A stretch of DNA of 64,000 nucleotides, from assembly GCA_009993005.1 (NCBI GenBank), contig JAACUH010000063.1, forward strand, positions 1 through 64,000, read 5' to 3'. This DNA comes from Rhodobacterales bacterium. GTDB lineage: Bacteria > Pseudomonadota > Alphaproteobacteria > Rhodobacterales > Rhodobacteraceae. Below, one piece after another: positions 1 through 7,581 of this stretch (positions are counted from its first letter, which is position 1; the number at the start of each line of letters is the position of its first letter). Both the position numbers and the translations under genes were made by a program. The notes beneath the pieces are model-generated. The model did no database searches and had not been told where the DNA came from. It saw nothing but the letters and a program-made list of their open reading frames with translations.

Positions 1-810
1 CACCTTGCAGGCGGCGGCGGCATTGGCGTTGAGCAGCGCCGCGTCCTCGTCCTGGCTCTCGGCGAGGGCCAATGCAAAGGCGCCGTGCCACACGTCGCCT
101 GCGCCCAGGGTATCCACCGGGCGCACCGCAATCGGTGCGCTTTGGCCCGCTGTGTCGCGTTGGTGCCACAGTACGGGCAGGGCGCCCCGCGTTACCGCCA
201 CAAAGACACCCAAGGCACGCGCCACATCGGCCAGCGCGGTGGCATCGCAGGCCCCGGCATAATCACGCAAGCCCTGTTGGGAAAACACCACATGGCTGGC
301 GCTGTGCAGGGCGTCGCGGGCCAGACGCACCGGGCTTTCCGCGTCCAGCACACCCGGCTTGCCCGCCTGCCGCGCAGCCTGCATCAGGGCCGCAGCGCCC
401 GAGGGCCAGCGTGTGTCGCTCAAGGCGGCGTCAAACGTGGCGGGCAGGGCAGCAGGGCTGGAAAACAGCGCATCGTCGCGGTGGTTGACGATGGTGCGTT
501 CGCCATCGGCGGTGATGATCACGGCGGATCGTGCGGTGCCCACCCCGGCGCAGGTTTGCACATGGGTGCCGTCGATGCCCCGCGCCGCCAGGGCCGCGCG
601 CACCACATCGGCCAGCGCATCCTCGCCGACCGCCCCCGCGAGACTGGCCCGCCCGCCCAGGGCGACAATGGCCGAAGCAGCATAGAACGCCCCACCCCCG
701 GCCACCATTTGCGCGGCGGTGGCGCGGTTTTTGGTGCCTTCGACCGGAAAGGCCGGGGTTTCAAAAATGAAATCGACGGTAATCAGGCCGCCGCAGACGA
801 CAAGGGGCAT
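1..810 (-). CDS. PfkB-family sugar kinase (3' end cut by window edge)
   Basis: ATP-dependent carbohydrate kinase of the ribokinase/PfkB family, cytoplasmic. The ATG at 808-810 begins MPLVVCGGLI; a GGG-AFYAA stretch near residue 38 matches the first PfkB signature, and DTLGAGDVWHGAF close to the left edge is the second signature with the catalytic Asp of GAGD. About 270 codons are present and the last ones lie beyond base 1. It is divergent from the DapA-family aldolase gene, with 104 bp and a palindrome between them. A 2-keto-3-deoxygluconate, fructose-derivative or similar kinase is plausible from the aldolase and TRAP neighbours, but the substrate cannot be read from the sequence. Confidence 0.88.
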   Translation of the reverse strand, partial: MPLVVCGGLITVDFIFETPAFPVEGTKNRATAAQMVAGGGAFYAASAIVALGGRASLAGAVGEDALADVVRAALAARGIDGTHVQTCAGVGTARSAVIITADGERTIVNHRDDALFSSPAALPATFDAALSDTRWPSGAAALMQAARQAGKPGVLDAESPVRLARDALHSASHVVFSQQGLRDYAGACDATALADVARALGVFVAVTRGALPVLWHQRDTAGQSAPIAVRPVDTLGAGDVWHGAFALALAESQDEDAALLNANAAAACKV

Positions 811-845
811 GGCAGGGGCCTTTGCGGTGTATTTTTGATCAACAT

Positions 846-857
846 CTGACATGTCAG
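846..857. promoter_or_regulatory. 12-bp perfect palindrome in divergent promoter
   Basis: CTGACATGTCAG is a perfect palindrome between the divergent kinase (start 810) and aldolase (start 915) genes. It is well placed to be an operator for the GntR-family regulator encoded just downstream at 1774. Binding is inferred from position and symmetry only. Confidence 0.45.
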
Positions 858-914
858 CTTTACTGTCAACGCGTACCGGGTAATATGTGGGTGACGCAAC
901 AACAGGACAGATCC

Positions 915-1781
915 ATGACCCGAATCGGAATCTCGGTCGCGCTTCTGACGCCGTTCACCGCAGAGGGTGCAATCGACACGGCGCTTTTGGCGGATCATGC
1001 CCGCGATGTCTTGGCCAAGGGGGCCCATGGTGTCACGCTGTTCGGCACCACGGGCGAAGGGGCGTCGATCGCGCTGGGCGAACGGGCTGTTGCGATGGCG
1101 GCCCTGCTGAGCGCCGGCCTCACGGAGGACCGGATATTTGCCGGCCTTTGCGCAACGTCCTTGGGCGATGTGTTGGCGCAAATCGATCAGGCCCTGTTCT
1201 TTGGCATCGACACCTTCCTGCTGTTGCCGCCATTCTATTTTCCGGCGCCGGGCGATGTGGGGCTGCGGGCCTGGCACGCGGCGTTGTTCGCGCAGGCCGA
1301 TCCGCGGGCAAAGTTCATTTTGTACCACATTCCGCAGATCACCGGCGTACCGCTTTCGTTCGATCTGGTCACCGGGCTGCGCCGCGATTTCCCGGATCGG
1401 GTGATCGCGTTGAAGGACAGTTCGGGCAGTTGGGAAAACACCGAACGCCTGTTGGTATGGGGCGGGATTCCGGTTCTGGTGGGGGATGAACGATTGTTGC
1501 ACCGGGCGCTGCCGTTGGGCGCGGCGGGGTCGATCTGTGGCATGGCCAACCTGCACCCGGCGCGGCTGCGCGCGCTGTTCGACACGGCGGTCGAGGATGT
1601 GGCGCTGTCGCGGCAGGTGGATGCGGTCGTCGCGGGGCCGGTGATCGCGGCGGTCAAGGCGTTGATGGCGCACCAGACCGGCAACGCCGTCTGGGAACGG
1701 CTGCGCCCGCCCTTGGCGCCGCTGGTCGATGCGGCGCGCGCCGTGGTTCTGGCCACTGCGGCTGATCCGGCGGGTGCCTAA
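915..1781 (+). CDS. DapA-family aldolase/lyase (dihydrodipicolinate synthase / N-acetylneuraminate lyase superfamily)
   Basis: 288-residue class I aldolase of the DapA/NanA superfamily, cytoplasmic TIM barrel. The pyruvate-site GTTGEG is at residues 44-49, the catalytic Tyr at 137 (ILYHIP) and the Schiff-base Lys at 167 (ALKDSSG), so the enzyme should be active. The start MTRIGIS at 915 is chosen because it gives the usual family N-terminus; the frame is open upstream to 822. Members make or break C-C bonds with pyruvate (4-hydroxy-tetrahydrodipicolinate, sialic acid, 2-keto-3-deoxy sugar acids). Linkage to a sugar kinase, a FCD-type regulator and a TRAP transporter favours a catabolic sugar-acid aldolase over lysine synthesis. 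Confidence 0.9.
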   Translation: MTRIGISVALLTPFTAEGAIDTALLADHARDVLAKGAHGVTLFGTTGEGASIALGERAVAMAALLSAGLTEDRIFAGLCATSLGDVLAQIDQALFFGIDTFLLLPPFYFPAPGDVGLRAWHAALFAQADPRAKFILYHIPQITGVPLSFDLVTGLRRDFPDRVIALKDSSGSWENTERLLVWGGIPVLVGDERLLHRALPLGAAGSICGMANLHPARLRALFDTAVEDVALSRQVDAVVAGPVIAAVKALMAHQTGNAVWERLRPPLAPLVDAARAVVLATAADPAGA

Positions 1782-2433
1782 AGCGGCCACCGATCCACGG
1801 GCGCGCGATCATGCCTATTCCAGCTTTACAGCAAAGCTTTTGGCGCAGGATATCGTGCCCGGGCAGATCGTGTCGCAACGCGAGCTGGTGGATCTGACGG
1901 GGATGCCATTGGGTGCGATTCGCGAAATGATTCCCCGGCTTGAGGCGGATGGGCTGATCCAGACGGTGCCCAAACGCGGTCTGAAGGTGCTGAGCATTGA
2001 TCTGGATCTGGTGCGCAATGCGTTTCAACTGCGCCATATCCTTGAGGCCGAGGCGGTTGCCGTATTCTGTGCCGACGCCACCGATGCCGAAATCGCCGGG
2101 ATTGCCGCGGCGCACCGCGAGATCCGGCAAAAGGCGCTGGAGGGGCTGTCGCCCACATTGCTGGAACAGGCCCAAAGGCTGGACTGGGGGTTTCATGACC
2201 GGGTGGTGGATGCCATGCGCAACCGGATCATTTCCGACATTCATCGCGTCAATGCGATAAAGATGCGGTTGATCCGCAATTCCGATACACGGATGCTGCC
2301 AGAGCTGGCGGTTTCGGTGATGGATGAACATCTGGCGGTGATTGATGCGCTGGTGGCGCGGGATGCCCCGCGCGCCGTCGCAGCGATGCACGCCCATATC
2401 GACAGCGCCAAGCGCCGCGCGCTTGGCATGTGA
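1774..2433 (+). CDS. GntR-family transcriptional regulator (FCD type)
   Basis: About 219 residues: an N-terminal winged helix-turn-helix (VSQRELVDLTGMPLGAIREM, then LEADGLIQTVPKRG) and a C-terminal helical FCD effector domain containing conserved Asp/His positions (DWGFHDRVVDAM, MDEHLAVIDAL). The proposed GTG at 1774 overlaps the aldolase stop (GTGCCTAA); an ATG at 1729 in the same frame would add 15 residues inside the aldolase gene. FCD regulators usually bind a carboxylate or sugar acid and repress the adjoining catabolic operon. The palindrome at 846-857 is a candidate target. Confidence 0.88.
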   Translation: MPKAATDPRARDHAYSSFTAKLLAQDIVPGQIVSQRELVDLTGMPLGAIREMIPRLEADGLIQTVPKRGLKVLSIDLDLVRNAFQLRHILEAEAVAVFCADATDAEIAGIAAAHREIRQKALEGLSPTLLEQAQRLDWGFHDRVVDAMRNRIISDIHRVNAIKMRLIRNSDTRMLPELAVSVMDEHLAVIDALVARDAPRAVAAMHAHIDSAKRRALGM

Positions 2434-2503
2434 CAGAAATTCCCCGGACGATGTCCGGGAAAAGGCGGTCAACGCACCGCACCACACGAGGAGGAGACAC
2501 ACC

Positions 2504-3505
2504 ATGACGACCCGTTTCACCCGCCGCGCGATGATCGCGCTGTGCGCGGCCGCTCTGGCCACCCCCACAATGACCCTGGCGCAGGACAAGATTACCCTGC
2601 GCATGTCCACCCCGGCGTCGGAAACCGATCAACGCTCGGTTGCGTTGGCCGGGGTGTTCGCGCCCGCCGTGGCCGGATTTGCCACCTATCAGCCGCATTA
2701 CAACGCATCGCTGATCGCGCAGAATTCCGAGCTTGAGGCGATTGCCTCGGGCGATCTGGAAATGTCCATCGCCTCGGCGCAGGAACTGGCGCAGTTTTTC
2801 CCGGAATTCTCGATCTTTGCCACCGGCTATGTGCATCAGGATGCGGCGCATCAGGTGGCGGTGTTCAACGATGCGCTGATGGACCCGTTCAAGAAAACCG
2901 TCGAGGATGAACTGGGGGTCAAACTGTTGGCGGTGATGTATCTGGGCCGCCGCCATGTGAACCTGCGCCAGTCCAAGGATGACCTGACGGTGACAACCCC
3001 GGCCGATCTGGCCGGTGTCAACCTGCGGATGCCCGGCACCGATGCCTGGCAATTCCTCGGCCGTGCCCTGGGCGCGAACCCGACGCCGATGGCGTTCACC
3101 GAAATCTATACCGCGTTGCAGACCGGATCGGTGGATGGACAGGACAATCCCCTGCCCACCGTGGTGGATGCCAAGTTCTTCGAGGTGACAAAACAGGTGG
3201 TTCTGACATCGCATCTGGTGGACCTGAACTATGTCGCCTTTTCCAAGGCGGTTTGGGATGATCTCACCCCGGACCAACAGGCCACCGTCCAACAGGCCGC
3301 CGTCGATGCCGCCGAAACCGCGCGCATCGGTCAGTTGGCCAAGGAGGAAGAACTGGTGTCATTCCTGGAGGAGAAGGGGCTGGATGTGTACGAACCCGAT
3401 CTGGCCGCCTTCCGCAGCCATGTGCAGCAACAGTATGTCGGTTCCGAATTTGCCGCATCCTGGCCCGAGGGCGTGCTGGAACGGATCAACGCCCTGGGCA
3501 ACTGA
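2504..3505 (+). CDS. dctP: TRAP transporter substrate-binding protein DctP
   Basis: 333-residue periplasmic solute receptor of a tripartite ATP-independent transporter. Residues 1-26 (TRRAMIALCAAALA, cleavage near TLA-Q) form an export signal. NLRMPGTDAW carries the conserved carboxylate-binding Arg, and the stretch PMAFTEIYTALQTG followed by VDGQDNPL is the family hallmark. The start is set by a strong AGGAGG 5-10 bases upstream of 2504. It is followed after 65 bp by dctQ and dctM. The substrate is probably an organic or sugar acid, judged from the upstream aldolase and kinase; this is inference. Confidence 0.93.
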   Translation: MTTRFTRRAMIALCAAALATPTMTLAQDKITLRMSTPASETDQRSVALAGVFAPAVAGFATYQPHYNASLIAQNSELEAIASGDLEMSIASAQELAQFFPEFSIFATGYVHQDAAHQVAVFNDALMDPFKKTVEDELGVKLLAVMYLGRRHVNLRQSKDDLTVTTPADLAGVNLRMPGTDAWQFLGRALGANPTPMAFTEIYTALQTGSVDGQDNPLPTVVDAKFFEVTKQVVLTSHLVDLNYVAFSKAVWDDLTPDQQATVQQAAVDAAETARIGQLAKEEELVSFLEEKGLDVYEPDLAAFRSHVQQQYVGSEFAASWPEGVLERINALGN

Positions 3506-3520
3506 GCCTGATCTGAATCC

Positions 3521-3548
3521 GGGGAAAGGCGGCTTGCGGCCTTTCCCC
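3521..3548 (+). other. Stem-loop between dctP and dctQ
   Basis: GGGGAAAGGC (3521-3530) pairs with GCCTTTCCCC (3539-3548) in a 10-bp stem with an 8-nt loop. No T-run follows, so it is unlikely to be a full terminator. It probably protects or attenuates the transcript so that the binding protein is made in excess over the membrane subunits. The second TRAP operon has an analogous hairpin at 61445-61467. Confidence 0.6.
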
Positions 3549-3570
3549 CTGCGCCCTGCGGACCCTTTGC

Positions 3571-4113
3571 ATGACACCCCTTGCCACCCTGCGCACCCTG
3601 GCCCAGGCGGTTGCCGCCGCCTTCATGGCGCTGATGTTCCTGACCTTCGTGTTGCAGATCGCCGTGCGCTATCTGGCGCGGGTCGAGGGGCTGGCCCAGG
3701 CTGTGCCGCTGTTTGACCCGTCACGCTATGGCTGGACGCTGGAGTTTTGCCTGTTGCTGTGGGTCTGGCTGGTGTTCTGGGGCAATGCCTTTGTGGTGCG
3801 CCCGCGCGACCATGTGACGTTCGACATTCTGTATCTCGCGGTGCGCCCGTCGGTGCGGCGCTGGTTCGCCATCATTGCCGGGCTGGCCATCTGTATCGGG
3901 CTGATCGTGTCAATCGGGCCGACCTGGGAAAAGTTCCATATCCTGCGGCTGAAGAAAACCGCCACGCTGTCCCAGGTGTTCGGTGACTGGATCAGGATGC
4001 GCGACATCTATTCGGTTTATTTTCTGTTTCTGGCCGTGGTTGGCGCGCGCTATGGCTGGGCGGTGTGGCGCGCGTTCCGGCACGGTGTGGACGACCCGGA
4101 GCACGGCGCATGA
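3571..4113 (+). CDS. dctQ: TRAP transporter small permease DctQ
   Basis: 180-residue inner-membrane subunit with four predicted hydrophobic segments (about residues 10-35, 50-70, 88-110 and 145-165). The LEFCLLLWVWLVFWG segment and the following charged RPRDHVTFDIL loop are typical of DctQ. It is translationally coupled to dctM through an ATGA overlap. The small subunit is needed to assemble with DctM and receive the DctP-delivered substrate. Confidence 0.9.
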   Translation: MTPLATLRTLAQAVAAAFMALMFLTFVLQIAVRYLARVEGLAQAVPLFDPSRYGWTLEFCLLLWVWLVFWGNAFVVRPRDHVTFDILYLAVRPSVRRWFAIIAGLAICIGLIVSIGPTWEKFHILRLKKTATLSQVFGDWIRMRDIYSVYFLFLAVVGARYGWAVWRAFRHGVDDPEHGA

Positions 4114-5408
4114 CCTTTGAGTTTGCGATCTGTCTGGCCGTGATGTTCGGGCTGGCCGGGATTGGTGCGCCCATCGCCTATGCCATCCTGATCGGCGCCT
4201 TCGCCTATCTGGCGGCGGCGGGGCAGGGGATCGGCATCGCCGGCAAGGTTCTGATGGACGGGATGTACAACAGTTTCATCCTGTTGGCGGTGCCGCTGTT
4301 CATCGTTGCCGCCAACATCATGAACGCGGGCACGATTTCCGATCGGCTGTTGTCGTTCTGCGTGGCCTTGGTGGGGCGGTTTCGCGGCGGGCTGGGCCAT
4401 GTCAATGTCGTCGCCTCGCTGATCTTTTCCGGCATGTCCGGGTCGGCCGTGGCCGATGCCGCCGGAATCGGCAAGATCATCATCCAGATGATGACGAAAA
4501 CTGGCCAGTACCCGCGCGGCTATGCCGCCGCGATCACTGCGGCTTCGGCCACCATCGGGCCGATCATTCCGCCGTCGATTCCGATGGTTCTGTATGCTCT
4601 CGTCTCGAACACGTCGATCGGATACCTGTTTCTGGGCGGCATCGTGCCGGGGCTGATCATGGGTGTTGTACTTATGGCGATGAATGCCGTTCTGGCGCGG
4701 CGCCGGGGGTTTGCGTTGGAAGCGCCGGTGCCGCTGGCCGAGTTGCCACGGCGCACCGCAAACGCCTTTCCGGCGCTGCTGATGCCGGCGATTTTGCTGT
4801 ACGGCATATATGGCGGGGTCACCACGCCGACCGAGGCGGCGGCGGTGGCGGCGTTTTATGCCCTTGTGCTGTCGGCGCTGTTCTATCGCGCGCTGAGTTT
4901 GCGGGCGCTGTTCGACATTCTGGTGGACAGTGCGCGGTCGTCCGCCGCCGTGGGGCTGGTGATCGGGGGTGCGCTGATCCTGAACTATGTTGTGGCATCG
5001 GAAAACATTCCCGGCCTTTTGGCCGTGCATCTGACCGGGCTGGACGTGTCGCCGGTCGGCTTCATGCTGGGGGTGATGCTGGTTCTGTTGGTGCTGGGCT
5101 GTGTTCTGGATGCGACGACGATCATTCTGGTGATCATTCCGCTGTTCCTGCCCGCGGCCCGCGAGTTGGGAATTGATCTGGTGCATTTCGGGGTGGTCGC
5201 GGTGATCAACTGCATGATCGGGCTGATTACACCGCCCTACGGCATTCTTCTGTTCGTAATCAATGCAGTGACGCGAATTCCGCTGTCCGAGATCATCGGT
5301 GAGATCTGGCCGTTTCTGGGGGTGCTGCTGATTGCGCTGTTGTGGCTGGCGCTGGCGCCGGGGGTGGTGCTGTGGCTGCCACGGATGTTCGGTTATGCGG
5401 GGGGCTGA
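4110..5408 (+). CDS. dctM: TRAP transporter large permease DctM
   Basis: 432-residue polytopic membrane protein of the DctM family, the ion-coupled translocation subunit. It has the typical GGLGHVNVVASLIFSGMSG stretch, the TASATIGPIIPPSIP re-entrant motif and the LITPPYGILLF segment near the C-terminus. The start ATG at 4110 overlaps the dctQ stop, which excludes the longer in-frame extension to 4065. Length matches the family (about 425-435). Confidence 0.94.
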   Translation: MTFEFAICLAVMFGLAGIGAPIAYAILIGAFAYLAAAGQGIGIAGKVLMDGMYNSFILLAVPLFIVAANIMNAGTISDRLLSFCVALVGRFRGGLGHVNVVASLIFSGMSGSAVADAAGIGKIIIQMMTKTGQYPRGYAAAITAASATIGPIIPPSIPMVLYALVSNTSIGYLFLGGIVPGLIMGVVLMAMNAVLARRRGFALEAPVPLAELPRRTANAFPALLMPAILLYGIYGGVTTPTEAAAVAAFYALVLSALFYRALSLRALFDILVDSARSSAAVGLVIGGALILNYVVASENIPGLLAVHLTGLDVSPVGFMLGVMLVLLVLGCVLDATTIILVIIPLFLPAARELGIDLVHFGVVAVINCMIGLITPPYGILLFVINAVTRIPLSEIIGEIWPFLGVLLIALLWLALAPGVVLWLPRMFGYAGG

Positions 5409-5412
5409 GGGG

Positions 5413-6171
5413 ATGTGCGCCGCGGTGCGGGCAACGGCCGCAGGGCGGGCCCTGCGCTGTCTGACCTGGAACATCCACCGCGCACGGGGCAATGACGGGG
5501 TGATCGACCCGCGCCGCACGCTGGATGTGCTGTTGTCCGAGGTGTGGTCGCCCGGCACCGACGCGCTGATCCTGACCGAAGCGGATGGCGAAACGCCGCC
5601 ACACGCGGGCCTGCTGGACATTGCCCGGCTGGAAACGGCCAGCGGTCTGGCCTGCCTGCACCGCGATGGCGCAACGCGCTGGGGCCCGGACAGCCACGGA
5701 TTTCTGGGGGTGGTGCTGTTTCTGGCGCCGGGACTGACGGTGCAGGATGTGGCGCTGCTGGATCTGCCGGGCCACTGCCACCGGGGCGCGGTGATTGCCG
5801 ATGTGGTCAAGGCGGGCTGTCCGCTGCGGCTGATCGGCACGCATCTGTCGCTGTCCCAAGTGTTGCGCATGGCGCAGTTGCGCACCATCGGCCAGCATTT
5901 GGCGCGCCGCGATCTGCGGCAGACCATCCTGTGTGGTGATCTGAACGAATGGCGCCCCTGGGGTGGGCTTGCCCTGTCGGCGGCGGTGATAGGTCGGCGG
6001 TTTTACGGCCCGGCGCGGGCGACCTTTCCGATCCGCCGGCCAGTTCTGCCGCTGGATCGGGTGCTGACCACGGCACCGGGGCGTGTCACCTTGGTGCAGG
6101 TGCTGGACGGGCAGGGCATCCGTGCCACATCGGATCACCGGCCTTTGCGCGCGACGGTGCAGCTGGGCTGA
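5413..6171 (+). CDS. Endonuclease/exonuclease/phosphatase family protein
   Basis: 252-residue protein of the EEP metal-dependent phosphodiesterase fold. Visible catalytic motifs in order: LTWNIH (metal-binding Asn), LTEAD (Glu), GTHLS, CGDLNEW (Asp/Asn pair) and a terminal SDHRP (Asp-His). There is no signal peptide. The ATG at 5413 follows a G-rich stretch; an alternative ATG at 5395 overlaps the end of dctM. The operonic position behind dctM may be incidental. EEP proteins range from exonuclease III-like enzymes to sphingomyelinase- and inositol phosphatase-like enzymes, so the substrate is unknown. Confidence 0.85.
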   Translation: MCAAVRATAAGRALRCLTWNIHRARGNDGVIDPRRTLDVLLSEVWSPGTDALILTEADGETPPHAGLLDIARLETASGLACLHRDGATRWGPDSHGFLGVVLFLAPGLTVQDVALLDLPGHCHRGAVIADVVKAGCPLRLIGTHLSLSQVLRMAQLRTIGQHLARRDLRQTILCGDLNEWRPWGGLALSAAVIGRRFYGPARATFPIRRPVLPLDRVLTTAPGRVTLVQVLDGQGIRATSDHRPLRATVQLG

Positions 6172-6720
6172 TCAGCGGTGCCGTCCGGCCCGGCCAAGGG
6201 GCGGCCAGATGCGGGCAAAAACGCCGTCGCCTTTCAACACTGCGTGATGCAGGGCGGCGGCAATGTGCACCGCGATCAGCGCGATCAGGGCGAGGCCGCC
6301 GAAATAATGGATGGTCTGCGCCAGCTCGGCCAGTGGCTTTGATCGGGGGACGAAGCTGCCGATGCCCATGGCGTCGAGCATTTCGATCGGAAACCCCCCG
6401 GCCCGCACCCGCACATACCCCGCCACCGGCATCACCACCAACAGCAGATACAACGCGCCATGGCTGAGGGCCGCCACCCGCCTTTGCCAGCCGGGCACCG
6501 TGGCGGGCAAAGGCGGCGGCCTGTGGCGCCACCGGTACAGCAGGCGCAGCCCAATCAGCAGGAGCAACAGCACGCCGACATTTTTGTGAAACAGATACAG
6601 TGCGTTCTGGACCGGGCGGTTCAGCCCCTGTTGCACCATGACTAGGCCCACCGGGATCATTGCCAGCACAAGAAGGGCCATCCCCCAGTGCAACAGCCGG
6701 GCTGGCCAACGATAGGTCAT
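6172..6720 (-). CDS. Cytochrome b561 family protein
   Basis: 182-residue four-helix membrane cytochrome b, YceJ/cyt b561 type. Haem-ligand candidates are His11 (RLLHWGMAL), the His of LFHKNVG in helix 2, the His of LSHGALY in helix 3, and the IHYF/AVHIAAALHH histidines in helix 4. The start at 6720 has AGGAGG about 8 bases upstream. Such proteins pass electrons across the membrane, for instance from quinol to periplasmic acceptors; no partner protein (YceI or similar) lies beside it. Its stop abuts the convergent EEP gene. Confidence 0.9.
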   Translation of the reverse strand: MTYRWPARLLHWGMALLVLAMIPVGLVMVQQGLNRPVQNALYLFHKNVGVLLLLLIGLRLLYRWRHRPPPLPATVPGWQRRVAALSHGALYLLLVVMPVAGYVRVRAGGFPIEMLDAMGIGSFVPRSKPLAELAQTIHYFGGLALIALIAVHIAAALHHAVLKGDGVFARIWPPLGRAGRHR

Positions 6721-6807
6721 TGCACTATCCTCCTTGTCGTGTTTTCCTGATCGCGAGCCTAGACCGTACCGATGACAAATCAAGGTGCATCGCTGTGGCC
6801 TTGATCT

Positions 6808-7581
6808 GTGTCGTGGCAAACTATCTTCAATCCAATGGCTTATACATATTCTGCTCTTTTGTCCCGGTCCCGGCGGTTTCCGTGGTCCGCCCCTCCGTCG
6901 GTTCAGTTCGGACTGTGGGCCCTTGCGGGGCTTGGTCCGCTCGTGTTGCTCGTTACCGTGGTGTTGGGCTTGGCGCAGCCATTGGCGGTCGCTGTGCCGA
7001 TGCTTGCTTATGGCGGTGCCGTGGCGCTGGCCGGGTTCTTTCTGCGCCGGACGTTTGCATATCCGACGCTGGGCTTGTGCAATGCGGTGACCTTGGGGCG
7101 GCTTGTGGCGGTTGCGGCGTTGACCGGCCCGCTGGTGGCGGGCGCCGAGGTGCCGTGGGCGGTGTTCTGTGTCGCGGCCCTGGCGTTGGCGCTGGATGGG
7201 CTGGACGGCTGGCTGGCCCGGTATGAGGGGCGCGTTTCGGCTTTCGGCGCGCGGTTCGACATGGAGGTGGATGCCGCGCTGGCGCTGTGTCTGGCGCTTC
7301 TGGCCTGGCGGGGCGACAGCGCCGGGCCTGTCGTGCTGATCCTTGGGATGCCCCGCTATGGCTTTGTGGCGGGGGGGCTGATCTGGCCGTGGCTGGCGGC
7401 GCCTTTGCCAGAGCGTTTTGGGCGCAAAGTGGTCTGCGTGGTGCAGATGGCTCTGCTGATCGCGCTGCAACTGCCGTTTATGGGCGGCGTCGCGGGGGGC
7501 ATTCTGGCGGTGTTCGCGGCGCTTGCGCTGGCCTGGTCCTTCGGGCGCGACATCATCTGGCTGTGGCGGGTTCGCGGGTGA
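6808..7581 (+). CDS. CDP-alcohol phosphatidyltransferase family protein
   Basis: 257-residue membrane enzyme. The complete CDP-OH-P signature is present: D133-G134, A137-R138, G147, D151 and D155 (DGWLAR, then FGARFDMEVD), which bind the metal and CDP-diacylglycerol or a CDP-alcohol. About six hydrophobic segments surround it. The proposed GTG start at 6808 has no obvious Shine-Dalgarno; ATG at 6835 is an alternative. It overlaps the next gene (GTGA). Being linked to a sulfatase-fold enzyme and a YbhN-like membrane protein suggests synthesis and further modification or export of an unusual phospholipid headgroup. The alcohol acceptor is not predictable. Confidence 0.9.
   Translation: MSWQTIFNPMAYTYSALLSRSRRFPWSAPPSVQFGLWALAGLGPLVLLVTVVLGLAQPLAVAVPMLAYGGAVALAGFFLRRTFAYPTLGLCNAVTLGRLVAVAALTGPLVAGAEVPWAVFCVAALALALDGLDGWLARYEGRVSAFGARFDMEVDAALALCLALLAWRGDSAGPVVLILGMPRYGFVAGGLIWPWLAAPLPERFGRKVVCVVQMALLIALQLPFMGGVAGGILAVFAALALAWSFGRDIIWLWRVRG

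Noticed and set aside
835-848. FNR-like sequence TTGATCAACATCTG near the kinase/aldolase promoter
   Set aside because: Only 8 of 10 positions match and the second half site is broken; the adjacent palindrome is a better regulatory candidate.
4050-5927. A 625-codon minus-strand open frame opposite dctM
   Set aside because: Shadow of dctM and the EEP gene; low-complexity Arg/His/Gln composition and no ribosome site.
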